A stretch of 64,000 nt of DNA from JBBPZA01 sp038330095 (GCA_038330095.1 JBBQNQ010000003.1:1-64000), one strand, 5' to 3'. Positions 29,362 through 38,648 are shown, counted from the first letter of the stretch. Notes: generated by a model from the letters alone, not told the origin. Numbers and translations are program-made.

Positions 29362-29627
29362 CGATCACCACAGAGCGCAAGCAAGAGCTCACCGCCCGCT
29401 TCGGCGAGGGCGAGCAGGACACGGGCCGCACCGAGGTGCAGGTCGCGCTGATGACCGAGCGCATCAACGACCTCACCCAGCACCTGCGCACGCACTCCTC
29501 CGACCACCACTCACGCCGCGGGCTGCTGATGCTCGTCGGCCGCCGCCGGCGCCTGCTGCGCTACCTGGAGCGCAAGGACGTCGACCGCTACCGCGCGTTG
29601 ATCGCGGAACTAGGCCTACGCCGATGA
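29358..29627 (+). CDS. rpsO: 30S ribosomal protein S15
   Basis: An 89-residue S15, a primary 16S rRNA-binding protein. Four-helix sequence with GRTEVQVALMTERINDLTQHL, HSSDHHSRRGLLMLVGRRRRLL, and RALIAELGLRR is canonical, and the length is exact. TACCGT at 29342-29347 inside ribF ends 10 bases before the ATG, suggesting an additional leaderless promoter. In Gram-positive genomes rpsO normally precedes pnp; here two small redox genes lie in between. Confidence 0.96.
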   Translation: MTITTERKQELTARFGEGEQDTGRTEVQVALMTERINDLTQHLRTHSSDHHSRRGLLMLVGRRRRLLRYLERKDVDRYRALIAELGLRR

Positions 29628-29652
29628 GGACTCACTTGCCCGGGCTCCGCCG

Positions 29653-30105
29653 TTGATCGAGGCCGGCGAGCCGGCCCCGCAGTTCACGCTTCGCGACGAG
29701 AGCGGCCGGCCCTTCACCCGGGAGGACCTCGCGGGACAGACGGCGGTCTTGGTGTTCTTCCCGAACGCGTTCAGCCCGGTCTGCAGCGACCAGTTCAACC
29801 TGTACCAGGACCTGGTCGGGGAGCTCGAGGCGAAGGGGGCGAAGCTTTACGGCGTCTCCTGCGACCAGTCGTGGTCGCTTCACCGCTTCCGCGAGGAGCT
29901 CGGCGTCGACATCCCGATGCTCTCGGACTTCGAGCCCAAGGGGGCGGTCAGCCGCGCCTTCGGGGCGTACTTCGAGCCGGCCGGGTTCTCGAATCGCGCG
30001 CTCGTGATCGTCGGTCCGGACGGTGTCGTGAAGTGGAGCTATGAGGCACCCTCCCCGGGCGACCTGCCCGGGGCCAACCTGATCTTCGACGGCCTGGCCG
30101 CCTGA
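29653..30105 (+). CDS. Peroxiredoxin (AhpE/Bcp type)
   Basis: A 150-residue thioredoxin-fold peroxiredoxin that reduces peroxides via a cysteine. The peroxidatic cysteine is in NAFSPVCSDQFNLYQD (family P-x3-[TS]-x2-C pattern in a shifted form). A second cysteine follows at VSCDQSW. The rest, ALVIVGPDGVVKWSYE, is typical. Closest in style to the actinobacterial one-Cys AhpE group. Start TTG 29653. Its stop overlaps the CTG proposed for the DsbA-like gene, so the two probably act as a redox pair; electron donor unknown. Confidence 0.85.
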   Translation: MIEAGEPAPQFTLRDESGRPFTREDLAGQTAVLVFFPNAFSPVCSDQFNLYQDLVGELEAKGAKLYGVSCDQSWSLHRFREELGVDIPMLSDFEPKGAVSRAFGAYFEPAGFSNRALVIVGPDGVVKWSYEAPSPGDLPGANLIFDGLAA

Positions 30106-30590
30106 CCGACCTCAGCAGCGCGCCCGTACCGCCGCTCGGCCCCGACGATCACGTCAGGGGCCCGGAGGGTGCGCCGCTGGTCGTCGAGTACGCCGACTTC
30201 GAGTGCCACTTCTGCGGGCTCGAGCGGGCGCGCTTGACGGGAACGCAGCTGCGTATCGCCTTCCGCCACTTCCCCGTGCGCTCCAAGCACCCGCGCGCGT
30301 GGGCCGCTGCCTGTGCCGCCGAGGCCGCGGCGCTGCAGGGCAGCTTCTGGCCGATGCACGACGCGCTCTACGCCGACCAGGGCCGCCTGGAGGACCCTCA
30401 TCTCTGGGATCGAGCGCGCGCTTTAGGGCTCGACGTCGAGCGCTTCGACGCCGACCGTCGCTCGGACGCCGTCCTCGCCCGCGTGCGGCGTGACTTCGAG
30501 GGTGCGATCCGCGCCGGGGTGGTCACCACACCGACCTTCGTGGTCGCCGGCGAGCTTCACTCCGGCCGCTATCCTCACGCGGTCACCTAA
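30102..30590 (+). CDS. DsbA-like thioredoxin-fold protein (no canonical start; CTG proposed)
   Basis: A ~162-residue DsbA/FrnE-like dithiol oxidoreductase. Motifs: VVEYADFECHFCGLE with C-H-F-C, AFRHFPVRSKHPRAW, AAALQGSFWPMHDALYADQ, RALGLDVERF, and cis-proline VVTTPTFVVAGE. The first in-frame ATG/GTG/TTG is TTG 30234, after the CHFC site, and no canonical start exists upstream before the preceding stop. CTG 30102 overlapping the peroxiredoxin stop (CTGA) gives a sensible N-terminus. Between the CxxC helix and LRIAFRHFP about ten residues usual in the family are missing. No signal peptide: likely cytoplasmic. Confidence 0.8.
   Translation: MTDLSSAPVPPLGPDDHVRGPEGAPLVVEYADFECHFCGLERARLTGTQLRIAFRHFPVRSKHPRAWAAACAAEAAALQGSFWPMHDALYADQGRLEDPHLWDRARALGLDVERFDADRRSDAVLARVRRDFEGAIRAGVVTTPTFVVAGELHSGRYPHAVT
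30570..30575 (+). promoter_or_regulatory. Candidate -10 box of pnp
   Basis: TATCCT inside the end of the DsbA-like gene would start a transcript near 30582, giving pnp a leader of about 60 bases with AAGGAAAGG (30627-30635) as Shine-Dalgarno. The same hexamer precedes rimP. Confidence 0.35.
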
Positions 30591-30640
30591 AGGGTCGAAA
30601 GATTCGCTCGCCACCGATGGGCGGGCAAGGAAAGGAACAT

Positions 30641-32932
30641 ATGGGTACTGAACCCACTCGGGTATCCACCGAGATCGCCGGCACCGAGATCTCGTTCGAG
30701 ACCGGCAAGCTGGCCAAGCAGGCCTCCGGCTCCGTAGTCGTCCGAGCCGGCGACACCGTGGTCCTCAGCACCGCGACCGCAGGAAACCTTCGCGACGTCG
30801 ACTTCCTCCCGCTGACGGTGGACGTCGAGGAGCGCATGTACGCCGCGGGCAAGATCCCCGGCTCGTTCTTCAAGCGCGAGGGCCGCGCGGGCGAGAAGGG
30901 CACGCTCACCGCCCGCATGATCGACCGCCCGCTGCGCCCGCTCTTCCCCAAGGGATGGCGCTATGAGACACAGCTCGTCTCGCTGCCCATCTCGGTGGAC
31001 CACGTCCACCCCTACGACATCCTCGCGATGAACGGGGCCTCGGCCGCGCTGATGGTCTCCAACATCCCGTTCCCGACGCCCGTGGGCGCGGTGCGGATCG
31101 GCAAGGTCGAGGGCAACTTCGTCATCAACCCGTCCGAGGAGGACCTCGCCGAGGGCCGCTCGGACCTCGACCTGATCGTCGCTGGCACCGAGGAGGCCAT
31201 CCTGATGGTCGAGGCCGGGGCCAGCGAGGTCCCCGAAGCCGAGATCCTCGACGCCCTGGACATCGCCCACAGCTCGATCAAGAAGCTCTGCGCGCTCCAG
31301 CGTGAGCTGGCCGAGAAGGCCGGCAAGGAGAAGCTCGAAGTCGTCGTGCCGCAGGTCGATGCGGACCTCTACGAGCAGATCAAGGCCTCCCACGGCCAGG
31401 CGCTCGACGAGGCGACGTCCGTCGAGGACAAGCTCGCCCGCCAGGAGGCTGCGGCGAACGTCGAGGCCTCGGTGATGGAGCAGCACGCGAGCGACCCGGA
31501 GGCAGAGGGCGCGGCGGAGCGGCGTGCCGCCGTCCAGATGGCGTTCGACGGGCTCGAGAAGTCGATCATCCGCGAGCGGATCGCCGTGCGCAAGGTCCGG
31601 CCCGACGGCCGCGCCGCACAGGAGATCCGCCCGATCTCGATCGAGGTCGGCGTCTCCCCGCGCGCGCACGGCTCCGCGCTGTTCACCCGCGGCCAGACCC
31701 AGGCGCTGAGCGTCGTCGCGCTGGGCACCACCCGGGAGGAGATGCGCCTCGACACGCTCGGGCTGGAGACCTCCAAGCGTTACTTCCACCACTACAACTT
31801 CCCGCCGTTCTCGGTCGGGGAGGCAGGCTTCATGCGCGGGCCCAAGCGCCGCGACATCGGCCACGGAGCGCTAGCCGAGCGTGCCCTGGTCCCGATGATC
31901 CCCGAAGCGGAGTCCTTCCCCTACGCGATCCGCGTGGTCTCGGACATCCTCGAGTCCAACGGCTCCTCGTCGATGGCCTCGGTGTGCGGCTCCTCGCTGT
32001 CGCTCATGGACGCCGGCGTGCCGCTCGCGCGGCCGGTGGCGGGCATCGCCATGGGGCTGATCAAGGAGGGCGAGGAGTACATCGTCCTCACCGACATCGC
32101 CGGCGTCGAGGACCACCTCGGCGACATGGACTTCAAGGTCGCCGGCACCGAGCGCGGGATCACCGCGCTGCAGATGGACATCAAGATCACCGGCGTGACC
32201 TTCGACATCCTGCGCGACGCGCTCACCCAGGCCCATGATGCGCGGACGCACATCCTCGGCGAGATGGCCAAGGTCATCGACGCGCCGCGGACCGAGATGA
32301 GCCCCTACGCGCCGCGGATCTCCTCGATCATGATCGACACCGACAAGATCGGGCTGGTCATCGGCAAGGGCGGGGAGACCATCCGCTCGCTCGAGGAGGA
32401 GTTCGAGGCCCAGATCACCATCGAGGACGACGGCCACATCATCGCCTACGCCCAGACGGGCACCCAGGCCGACGCGCTGGTCGACCGCATCCGGACGATG
32501 ACCAAGGAGGTGGAGGTCGGCGACGAGTTCGCCGGCAAGGTCGTCAAGACGACCACCTTCGGCGCCTTCGTCGAGCTGGCCAAGGGCACCGACGGCCTGC
32601 TGCACATCTCCAACATCTCGCCCGGGCAGCGGATCGACACCGTCGAGGACGTGCTCAACAAGGGCGACGAGATCAAGGTGCGCGTGGTCGAGGTCGACAA
32701 GGAGCGAGGCCGCATCGGACTGCGCCTCTCCGAGGATCCCGACGTCGCGGGCAAGTCGGTCGAGGAGCTCGCCTTCGTGGGCTCGGGCGACCGCGGACCG
32801 CGCGGCGGGGGCGACGGCCGTCCCCGCGGCGGCGATCGTGGCGGCCGAGGCCGCGACGGCCGTGACCGCGGCGGGCGCGGCGGCCCCCGCGAGGGTGGCC
32901 GCTCACGCGACCGCGATCCGGACCGCTCCTAG
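30641..32932 (+). CDS. pnp: Polyribonucleotide nucleotidyltransferase (PNPase)
   Basis: A 763-residue phosphorolytic 3'-5' exoribonuclease. Two RNase PH cores (~1-230, SGSVVVRAGDTVVLSTATA; ~340-560, ISIEVGVSPRAHGSALFTRGQTQAL), a helical linker, then KH (~575-635; GLVIGKGGETIRSLEEE) and S1 (~640-715; GDEFAGKVVKTTTFGAFVELAKGTDGLLHIS). The tail is Gly/Arg-rich (RGGDRGGRGRDGRDRGGRGG), likely an extra RNA-binding or partner-binding segment. Start ATG 30641 is favoured by AAGGAAAGG; ATG 30617 is also in frame. Confidence 0.95.
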   Translation: MGTEPTRVSTEIAGTEISFETGKLAKQASGSVVVRAGDTVVLSTATAGNLRDVDFLPLTVDVEERMYAAGKIPGSFFKREGRAGEKGTLTARMIDRPLRPLFPKGWRYETQLVSLPISVDHVHPYDILAMNGASAALMVSNIPFPTPVGAVRIGKVEGNFVINPSEEDLAEGRSDLDLIVAGTEEAILMVEAGASEVPEAEILDALDIAHSSIKKLCALQRELAEKAGKEKLEVVVPQVDADLYEQIKASHGQALDEATSVEDKLARQEAAANVEASVMEQHASDPEAEGAAERRAAVQMAFDGLEKSIIRERIAVRKVRPDGRAAQEIRPISIEVGVSPRAHGSALFTRGQTQALSVVALGTTREEMRLDTLGLETSKRYFHHYNFPPFSVGEAGFMRGPKRRDIGHGALAERALVPMIPEAESFPYAIRVVSDILESNGSSSMASVCGSSLSLMDAGVPLARPVAGIAMGLIKEGEEYIVLTDIAGVEDHLGDMDFKVAGTERGITALQMDIKITGVTFDILRDALTQAHDARTHILGEMAKVIDAPRTEMSPYAPRISSIMIDTDKIGLVIGKGGETIRSLEEEFEAQITIEDDGHIIAYAQTGTQADALVDRIRTMTKEVEVGDEFAGKVVKTTTFGAFVELAKGTDGLLHISNISPGQRIDTVEDVLNKGDEIKVRVVEVDKERGRIGLRLSEDPDVAGKSVEELAFVGSGDRGPRGGGDGRPRGGDRGGRGRDGRDRGGRGGPREGGRSRDRDPDRS

Positions 32933-32963
32933 TGGCACGCGGGCCGGCGCTACCGCTCGCGTA

Positions 32964-34244
32964 GTGGCCGCCGAGCATCGACTGACCGAGACGCCGTCGG
33001 GCGTCCGGGTGGCCTCCGAGGCCATGCCGGGCGTGCGCTCGGCCGCGCTCGGCTTCTTTGTCGGCACCGGCTCGCGCATGGAGCGCGAGCCGGAGGCCGG
33101 CCTCTCTCATCTGCTCGAGCACCTGCTCTTCCGCGGGACGGCGCGCTTTCGCTCCGAGGAGATCGACCAGATCTTCGATGCCATGGGCGCAGAGCTGAAC
33201 GCCGGCACCGGCAAGGAGACGACCTCGGTGTACGCGCGCATGCTGGACCGCCACCTTCCGCGCGCCTTCGAGGTGATAGCCGACATGGTCTTCGCCCCGG
33301 CGCTCGACGACGTCGAGCCCGAGCGCGAGGTGGTGCTCGAGGAGATCGCCATGTACGAGGACGAGCCCCAGGAAAAGGTGTTCGACGTCCTCGGCGAGGC
33401 GATCTTCGGTGACCATCCGCTCGGGCGGGCGATCATCGGCCGGGCGGACGTCATCGCCCGCACGCCGGTCGGCCAGATCGCCGCGTTCCACGCGGCGCGC
33501 TACCGGCCCGGCAACGTCGTGGTGGCCGCCGCGGGCTCCGTCGACCACGATGCGCTGGTCGCGATGGTCGAGCAGGCGGTGCCCGCCGGCGCCGCCTGCG
33601 GGGCGCTCGACGACGGTGGGCCCGCGCTCCTGGCTCCGCGCGTGCACTTCGAGAGCAAGCGCACCGAGCAGGTCCACGTCTGCCTTGGCGCGCCCGGCCT
33701 GGCCCGGGACGACGAGCGCCGTTTCGCGCTGCGGGTGCTCGACGGCATCTTCGGCGGCACCTCGTCCTCGCGCCTGTTCCAGGAGGTGCGCGAGAAGCGA
33801 GGGCTCGCCTACTCGGTCTACTCCTTCTCCCAGGGCTACGCGGGCACCGGGCAGGTGGGCCTCTATCTGGGCACCCGTCCGGACAACCTCGCCGAGGCGC
33901 TGCGCGTGGTCGGCGCCGAGCTCGACCGGCTCCTGCGCGACCCGGTCGCCGAGGAGGAGCTCGCGCGCTCCAAGGAGAACGTCAAGGGCCGCGCAGTGCT
34001 CTCGCTCGAGTCGACCTCGACGCGCATGAACCGGCTCGGAGCGTCGATCATCACCGGCGTGCCAGTGCTCGACGTCGACGAGCTAATCGAGCGCATCGAC
34101 GCCGTGACCGTCGAGGAGCTGCACGCCCTCGCCCGTGAGCTGCTCGCGCCCGAGCGACTGTCGGCCGCCGGGGTCGGCTCTGACCACGACGCCTTCCGGG
34201 CGGCGCTTGAGCCGGTGAGCGCGGGGTTGGCCGCGGCAGCGTGA
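32964..34244 (+). CDS. M16-family zinc peptidase (processing peptidase-like)
   Basis: A 426-residue M16 peptidase. The inverted zinc motif HLLEH (H-x2-E-H) lies near residue 48 with the distal glutamate in EREVVLEEIAMYEDEP; the C-terminal half has REKRGLAYSVYSF and the RY-loop equivalents. M16 proteases of this size, related to the mitochondrial processing peptidase, usually follow pnp in actinobacteria and Bacillus (YmxG/MlpA). Start GTG 32964, 31 bases after pnp. Overlaps dapB by GTGA. Confidence 0.9.
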   Translation: MAAEHRLTETPSGVRVASEAMPGVRSAALGFFVGTGSRMEREPEAGLSHLLEHLLFRGTARFRSEEIDQIFDAMGAELNAGTGKETTSVYARMLDRHLPRAFEVIADMVFAPALDDVEPEREVVLEEIAMYEDEPQEKVFDVLGEAIFGDHPLGRAIIGRADVIARTPVGQIAAFHAARYRPGNVVVAAAGSVDHDALVAMVEQAVPAGAACGALDDGGPALLAPRVHFESKRTEQVHVCLGAPGLARDDERRFALRVLDGIFGGTSSSRLFQEVREKRGLAYSVYSFSQGYAGTGQVGLYLGTRPDNLAEALRVVGAELDRLLRDPVAEEELARSKENVKGRAVLSLESTSTRMNRLGASIITGVPVLDVDELIERIDAVTVEELHALARELLAPERLSAAGVGSDHDAFRAALEPVSAGLAAAA

Positions 34245-34906
34245 TCCGCGTAGCCGTCGCCGGCGCCGCGGGGCGCATGGGGGAGACGGTGTGCCGCGCC
34301 GTCGAGGGCGCGCCCGACCTCGAGCTCAGCGGCCGGGCCGACCCGCGGTTGGAGACGGCGCTCGACGACGTCCTCGATGCCGCCGACGTCGTCGTCGATT
34401 TCACACGACCCGACCAGGCCGTGGCCAACGCGCGCGCATGCGCGGCGCGAGGCGTCCACGTCGTGATCGGCACGACGGGCTTCGACGTGGGCGAGCTCGA
34501 GAGCGTGCGTGGCGCCAACGTGTTCCTCGCGCCCAACTTCGCGATCGGCGCCGTGCTGATGATGCGCTTCGCCGCGGAGGCCGCGCGACACATGGCTCGC
34601 GCGGAGATCGTCGAGCTGCACCACGACCGCAAGCTCGACGCACCGAGTGGCACCGCCGCGCGTACGGCCGCGCTGATGGCGCAGGCGGCGGGCGGCGAGG
34701 AGCCGCCGATCCACTCGGTGCGCCTCCCGGGGCTCGTGGCCCACCAGGAGGTCATCCTCGGCGATGTCGGACAGACGCTGACCATTCGCCACGACTCGAT
34801 CGACCGCGAGTCCTTCATGCCCGGGGTACTGCTCGCGGTACGGCGGGTCGGCTCGCTCGACCGGTCGCCGGTGGTCGGGCTGGAGCACCTGCTGTTCCAG
34901 GAGTAA
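34241..34906 (+). CDS. dapB: 4-hydroxy-tetrahydrodipicolinate reductase
   Basis: A 221-residue DapB, second step of the DAP/lysine branch, NAD(P)H-dependent. Rossmann motif VAVAGAAGRMGETV at the N-terminus; VDFTRPDQ, VIGTTGF, APNFAIGAVLMM, and the substrate motif ELHHDRKLDAPSGTA with catalytic His and Lys are intact. It is shorter than the E. coli enzyme (273) through compact N-terminal loops, as in mycobacteria. Overlaps the M16 gene by GTGA; dapA lies 1.2 kb downstream. Confidence 0.94.
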   Translation: MIRVAVAGAAGRMGETVCRAVEGAPDLELSGRADPRLETALDDVLDAADVVVDFTRPDQAVANARACAARGVHVVIGTTGFDVGELESVRGANVFLAPNFAIGAVLMMRFAAEAARHMARAEIVELHHDRKLDAPSGTAARTAALMAQAAGGEEPPIHSVRLPGLVAHQEVILGDVGQTLTIRHDSIDRESFMPGVLLAVRRVGSLDRSPVVGLEHLLFQE

Positions 34907-34937
34907 GCTCGCGCCGAACCGCACAAGGGAGATCGCA

Positions 34938-35459
34938 ATGGCGTGGAAGAGGAGCGTGCTGGTCGTCGCCAACCAGACCGCGGCGTCCGATGAGCTGATC
35001 GATTGTCTGCGTCAGCGTAAGGAGAAGGGCCCGTGCGCCTTCCAGCTCATCGTGCCGACGCGTCCGTGGTCGCCCGACTCGCCGTCGGGACGTGACGATG
35101 CCGGCGCGGCGCTCGAGACCGCCCTCGGACGGATGCGCGAAGCCGGCCTGGACGCCGCCGGGGAGATCGGCGACAGCGATCCCGTGACCGCCGTCCACGA
35201 GGTATGGGACCCGCGTCGCTTCGACGAGATCGTCGTCTCCACGCTACCGACCGGCTCCTCGCGGTGGCTGGAGTCCGGCGTCCCACGGCGCCTGGAGCGC
35301 CTGTGCGACGTAGCGGTCGAGCACGTGATCGCTCGCCCGCGGCGCGAGCACGCAGCCACGGCGGCGCCACCCGCACGCGAGCGTCACGGCGTCCTGGAGC
35401 CGCTGGCCTCGCTGCGCTGGACCGGGCGCGGCGACAGCGGCGCCGACCAGGGGCACTGA
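34938..35459 (+). CDS. Conserved actinobacterial protein, USP-like fold
   Basis: A 173-residue cytoplasmic protein not assigned to a firm family. N-terminal strand RSVLVVANQTAASDELIDCL followed by FQLIVPTRPW, then RFDEIVVSTLPTGSSRWL. This gives an alternating beta/alpha pattern like nucleotide-binding universal stress proteins, but the ATP motif (GxxGxxG) is not visible. The C-terminal ~45 residues are basic and low-complexity. Start ATG 34938 behind AAGGGAG. Function unknown. Bases 35460-35619 hold no gene I can support; a TTGACT at 35578 has no matching -10 box. Confidence 0.65.
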   Translation: MAWKRSVLVVANQTAASDELIDCLRQRKEKGPCAFQLIVPTRPWSPDSPSGRDDAGAALETALGRMREAGLDAAGEIGDSDPVTAVHEVWDPRRFDEIVVSTLPTGSSRWLESGVPRRLERLCDVAVEHVIARPRREHAATAAPPARERHGVLEPLASLRWTGRGDSGADQGH

Positions 35460-35619
35460 GCGCAGGCGAGGGCCCGGCTGTCGCTCGTCGCCCCAGACCA
35501 CGCACCGCACCTCCAACTCGGCGCCGAGCTGAGCGCAGCGCGCGCCCGCCGGCGCTTGCCATCGCGGCACCGACGCGGTTGACTGGGTGGCTCGACCATC
35601 GACTGCAGAGAGGTAGCGA

Positions 35620-36051
35620 GTGGGATTCCTCGACAAGGCCAAGGAAGCAGCGAAGCAGGCCCAGCAGAAGCTCGACGAGGCGCAGAAGAGCTTCAACGAG
35701 GGCCAGGCCCAGCGCCAGCAGCAGGCGGGCACCGCTCCGGTCGAGTACGACAAGCACGGGCGGCCCGTTCCCCAGCAGGCGCCGGCGCCGGCGCCCGGGC
35801 CGGCCGCCCCGGCTCCTCCCGGACCACCCGCGGCGCCACATGGCGACCCGCTCGGTGGCCCGGCGGCTGCGCCGCCGCCCCCGCCCCCGGTCCCGGTCCC
35901 GCCACAGGGTGAGGAGGAGGTGGCGCACGGAGCGCCCAGCGCGCCGCCCGGCCCGCCACCCCAGGGCGACATGTCGCCGCCCCAGCCGCCCGGCCAGCAG
36001 GACCCCAATCAGCCTCCGAAGATGAGCAGCGGCGACCCACTGGCCGGGTAG
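35620..36051 (+). CDS. Small protein: amphipathic helix plus Pro-rich tail
   Basis: A 143-residue protein of unknown function. Residues 1-35 (MGFLDKAKEAAKQAQQKLDE) form a Lys/Ala/Gln amphipathic helix, a start seen in many small actinobacterial proteins. A short block VEYDKHGRPVPQQ follows, then ~100 residues of Pro/Ala/Gly-rich disordered sequence including six consecutive prolines. Start GTG 35620 with GAGAGG upstream. No enzymatic motif. The base composition is as in its neighbours. Confidence 0.6.
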   Translation: MGFLDKAKEAAKQAQQKLDEAQKSFNEGQAQRQQQAGTAPVEYDKHGRPVPQQAPAPAPGPAAPAPPGPPAAPHGDPLGGPAAAPPPPPPVPVPPQGEEEVAHGAPSAPPGPPPQGDMSPPQPPGQQDPNQPPKMSSGDPLAG

Positions 36052-36115
36052 GCCCGCGGCACTGCGGCGAGGCCACGGGAAGCGGTCGGACCCTCGCCGT
36101 AGAATGCAGCACTCG

Positions 36116-36976
36116 ATGCCCGATCTCGGCGCGATCCTCACCGCGATGGTCACCCCGTTCGACGCGAGCGGCGAAGTCGACGAGGACGCGGCCGTCCGCC
36201 TCATGCGCCACCTCGTCGACCATGGCTCCGACGGGTTGGTCGTCTGCGGCACGACCGGGGAGGCGCCCACGCTCGGCGACGAGGAGCAACTGAGATTGAT
36301 CGGGCTCGCGGTGCAGGAGATGGGCGATCGCTGCTCGATCGTCGCGGGCACGGGGTCAAACGACACCCGGCACGCGGTCCACCTGACCGAGCGCGCCACC
36401 GAGCTCGGGGCCGACGCCGTCCTGTCGGTCACCCCGTACTACAACCGCCCCAGCCCGCGTGGGATCGTCGCCCACTTCACCGAGGTGGCCTCGGCGACGG
36501 ACAAGCCGGTGCTGCTCTACAACATCCCTCAGCGCACCGGGATCAACATGCCGCCCGACCTGCTCGCCCGTCTGGCCCAGATCGACCGCATCGCCGGCGT
36601 CAAGCAGGCCAACGACGACGAGCTTGCGCCCGTCGACGGCCTGGACCTCTACGCCGGCAACGACCCATCGCTTGCGCGCACGCTCGACATGGGCGGCGCC
36701 GGCGGAATCCTCGTCGCCACCCACGTCGTCGGCGAGCAGATGCGCCGCATGGTCGACGAGCCCGAACGCCGCGAGGAGATCGACGCCTCCCTGCGCGACG
36801 TCTACGAGGTCCTGTTCCTCACCGCCAGCCCCACCTGCACCAAGGCGGCGCTCAACATGCTCGGGATCGAGGTCGGCGGCGTCCGGCTGCCGATCGTCGA
36901 GGCGACCGAGGACGAGCGTGCCGCCGTGCGCGCCGTGCTCGAGCGCCACGGGCTGCTCCAAGCCGCTCGCGCGTGA
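36116..36976 (+). CDS. dapA: 4-hydroxy-tetrahydrodipicolinate synthase
   Basis: A 286-residue TIM-barrel aldolase condensing pyruvate and aspartate semialdehyde. Motifs: AMVTPFDASGEVD, VCGTTGEAPTL, the tyrosine pair VTPYYNRPS, YNIPQRTGINM, the Schiff-base lysine in IAGVKQAND, and AGNDPSL. Start ATG 36116, 10 bases after TAGAAT (36100-36105); ATG 36104 overlaps that box and is unlikely. Translationally coupled to rnj (GTGA), an arrangement common in actinobacteria. Confidence 0.94.
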   Translation: MPDLGAILTAMVTPFDASGEVDEDAAVRLMRHLVDHGSDGLVVCGTTGEAPTLGDEEQLRLIGLAVQEMGDRCSIVAGTGSNDTRHAVHLTERATELGADAVLSVTPYYNRPSPRGIVAHFTEVASATDKPVLLYNIPQRTGINMPPDLLARLAQIDRIAGVKQANDDELAPVDGLDLYAGNDPSLARTLDMGGAGGILVATHVVGEQMRRMVDEPERREEIDASLRDVYEVLFLTASPTCTKAALNMLGIEVGGVRLPIVEATEDERAAVRAVLERHGLLQAARA

Positions 36977-38637
36977 CGCCGCTGCGCATCCTTCCCCTCG
37001 GGGGCCTGGGGGAGATCGGCAAGAACATGACGGTCTTCGAGCTCGAGGGTCGCATCGTCGTCGTCGACGTGGGCCTGCGCTTCCCGACGGCCGACATGCT
37101 CGGCATCGACCTCGTGCTGCCCGACTTCGCCTACCTGCGCGACCGCGTGGAGGACATCGAGGCGATCGTCGTCACCCACGGCCACGAGGACCACCTGGGC
37201 GCACTGCCGTGGGTCCTTCGCGAGCTCGGCGCCGATCGCGCGCCGCCCGTCTACGGCGGCGGTCTGACCGTGGCGATGGCGCGCTCGAAGCTCGACGAGC
37301 ACAAGCTGCGCGACGTGCGCCTGGAAGAGCTCGACACCGGCACCACCCAGCAGGCCGGGCCGTTCGGGATCGAGCTGGTCCACATGACCCATTCGATCCC
37401 CGACGCGGCGGGCGTCGCGCTGCACACCGACCTGGGCCCAGCGCTGGTCACCGGCGACTACAAGTTCGACCAGACCCCGGTCGACGGCCGCCCCGCCGAC
37501 TTCGGCCGCCTCGCGGAGCTCGGGCAGGAGGGCCTGCTCGTCCTCTGCGGGGACTCGACCAACGCCGACCGGCCCGGCACCTCACCCTCGGAGTCGGGCG
37601 TGGGGCCGCACCTCGAGGAGGTCTTCGCGCGCTGTGACGGGCGGATCATCGTCACCTCCTTCGCCTCCAACATCCACCGCGTCCAGCAGGTGGTCGACGC
37701 CGCGCGCGCGCTCGGTCGCAAGGTCGCGCTGGTCGGGCGCTCGATGCGCAAGAACGTGAACATCGGCCGACAGCTCGGGCACATCGACGTCCCCGAGGGG
37801 ATGATGATCCCGCCCCGCGAGATAGACGACTTCCCCGACCACAAGCTCGTCATCATCTCGACCGGCTCGCAGGGCGAGCCGCTCTCCGCGCTGCGGCGCA
37901 TGGCCCATCGCGACCATCCCGCGGTCGAGCTGCACGGGGGAGACACCGTGGTGTTCAGCGCCACCCCGATCCCCGGCAACGAGCGCGCGGTCAACGAGAC
38001 CATCGACCGGCTCTACCACATCGGCTGCGACGTGATAACGACCCGCGACGCCCCCGTACACGCCTCGGGCCACGGGTACGCCGACGAGCTGAAGCTCATG
38101 CTCAATTTGACCCGCCCGCGCTTCGTGATGCCCTTCCACGGCGACTTCAAGCGGATCCACCTGCACGCGCAGCTCGCCGAGGCGGTCGGCGTCGATCCCG
38201 ACGCGATCTTCAAGGGCGAGAACGGCCGCCCGCTCGAGATCGACGCGGGCGGCGCCCGCTGGGGCAAGCGCGAGCAGTCGGGGATGATCTTCGTCGACGG
38301 AGTGGACATCGGCGACCCGGCCGACGTTGCCCTGCGCGACCGCCGCATGCTCTCGGCCGACGGCATCTTCATCGTCGTGGCGACGATCTCCGAGCAGACC
38401 GGTCAGTCGGTCGTGGACCCCGAGGTGATCCTGCGCGGGGTCGGCTTCCTCGAGGAGGGCGATGCGATCATCGGCGAGATCCGCGGCGCCGTCGACTCCT
38501 CCCTGGAGCGCGCTGCGCGCGAGGAGATCCGCGAGATCGACCTCCTGCAGCAGCTCCTGCACGACGATCTGGCGGCGTTCGTCTACGAGCGCCTTCGCCG
38601 CCGGCCGATGGTGCTCCCGGTAGTGGTCGAGGTCTAG
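36973..38637 (+). CDS. rnj: Ribonuclease J
   Basis: A 554-residue beta-CASP metallo-beta-lactamase with endonuclease and 5'-3' exonuclease activity. Zinc motif THGHEDHLGALPW, with H in MTHSIPDA and D in VTGDYKFDQ; CGDSTNADRPG; beta-CASP motifs TSFASNIHRVQQ, STGSQGEP, and VHASGHGYADELK; then the C-terminal domain. Starts at GTG 36973 overlapping dapA. Together with PNPase, RNase Y and NrnA nearby, it completes a Bacillus-like decay set. Confidence 0.94.
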   Translation: MTPLRILPLGGLGEIGKNMTVFELEGRIVVVDVGLRFPTADMLGIDLVLPDFAYLRDRVEDIEAIVVTHGHEDHLGALPWVLRELGADRAPPVYGGGLTVAMARSKLDEHKLRDVRLEELDTGTTQQAGPFGIELVHMTHSIPDAAGVALHTDLGPALVTGDYKFDQTPVDGRPADFGRLAELGQEGLLVLCGDSTNADRPGTSPSESGVGPHLEEVFARCDGRIIVTSFASNIHRVQQVVDAARALGRKVALVGRSMRKNVNIGRQLGHIDVPEGMMIPPREIDDFPDHKLVIISTGSQGEPLSALRRMAHRDHPAVELHGGDTVVFSATPIPGNERAVNETIDRLYHIGCDVITTRDAPVHASGHGYADELKLMLNLTRPRFVMPFHGDFKRIHLHAQLAEAVGVDPDAIFKGENGRPLEIDAGGARWGKREQSGMIFVDGVDIGDPADVALRDRRMLSADGIFIVVATISEQTGQSVVDPEVILRGVGFLEEGDAIIGEIRGAVDSSLERAAREEIREIDLLQQLLHDDLAAFVYERLRRRPMVLPVVVEV

Positions 38638-38648
38638 CCGCTCCCGGA

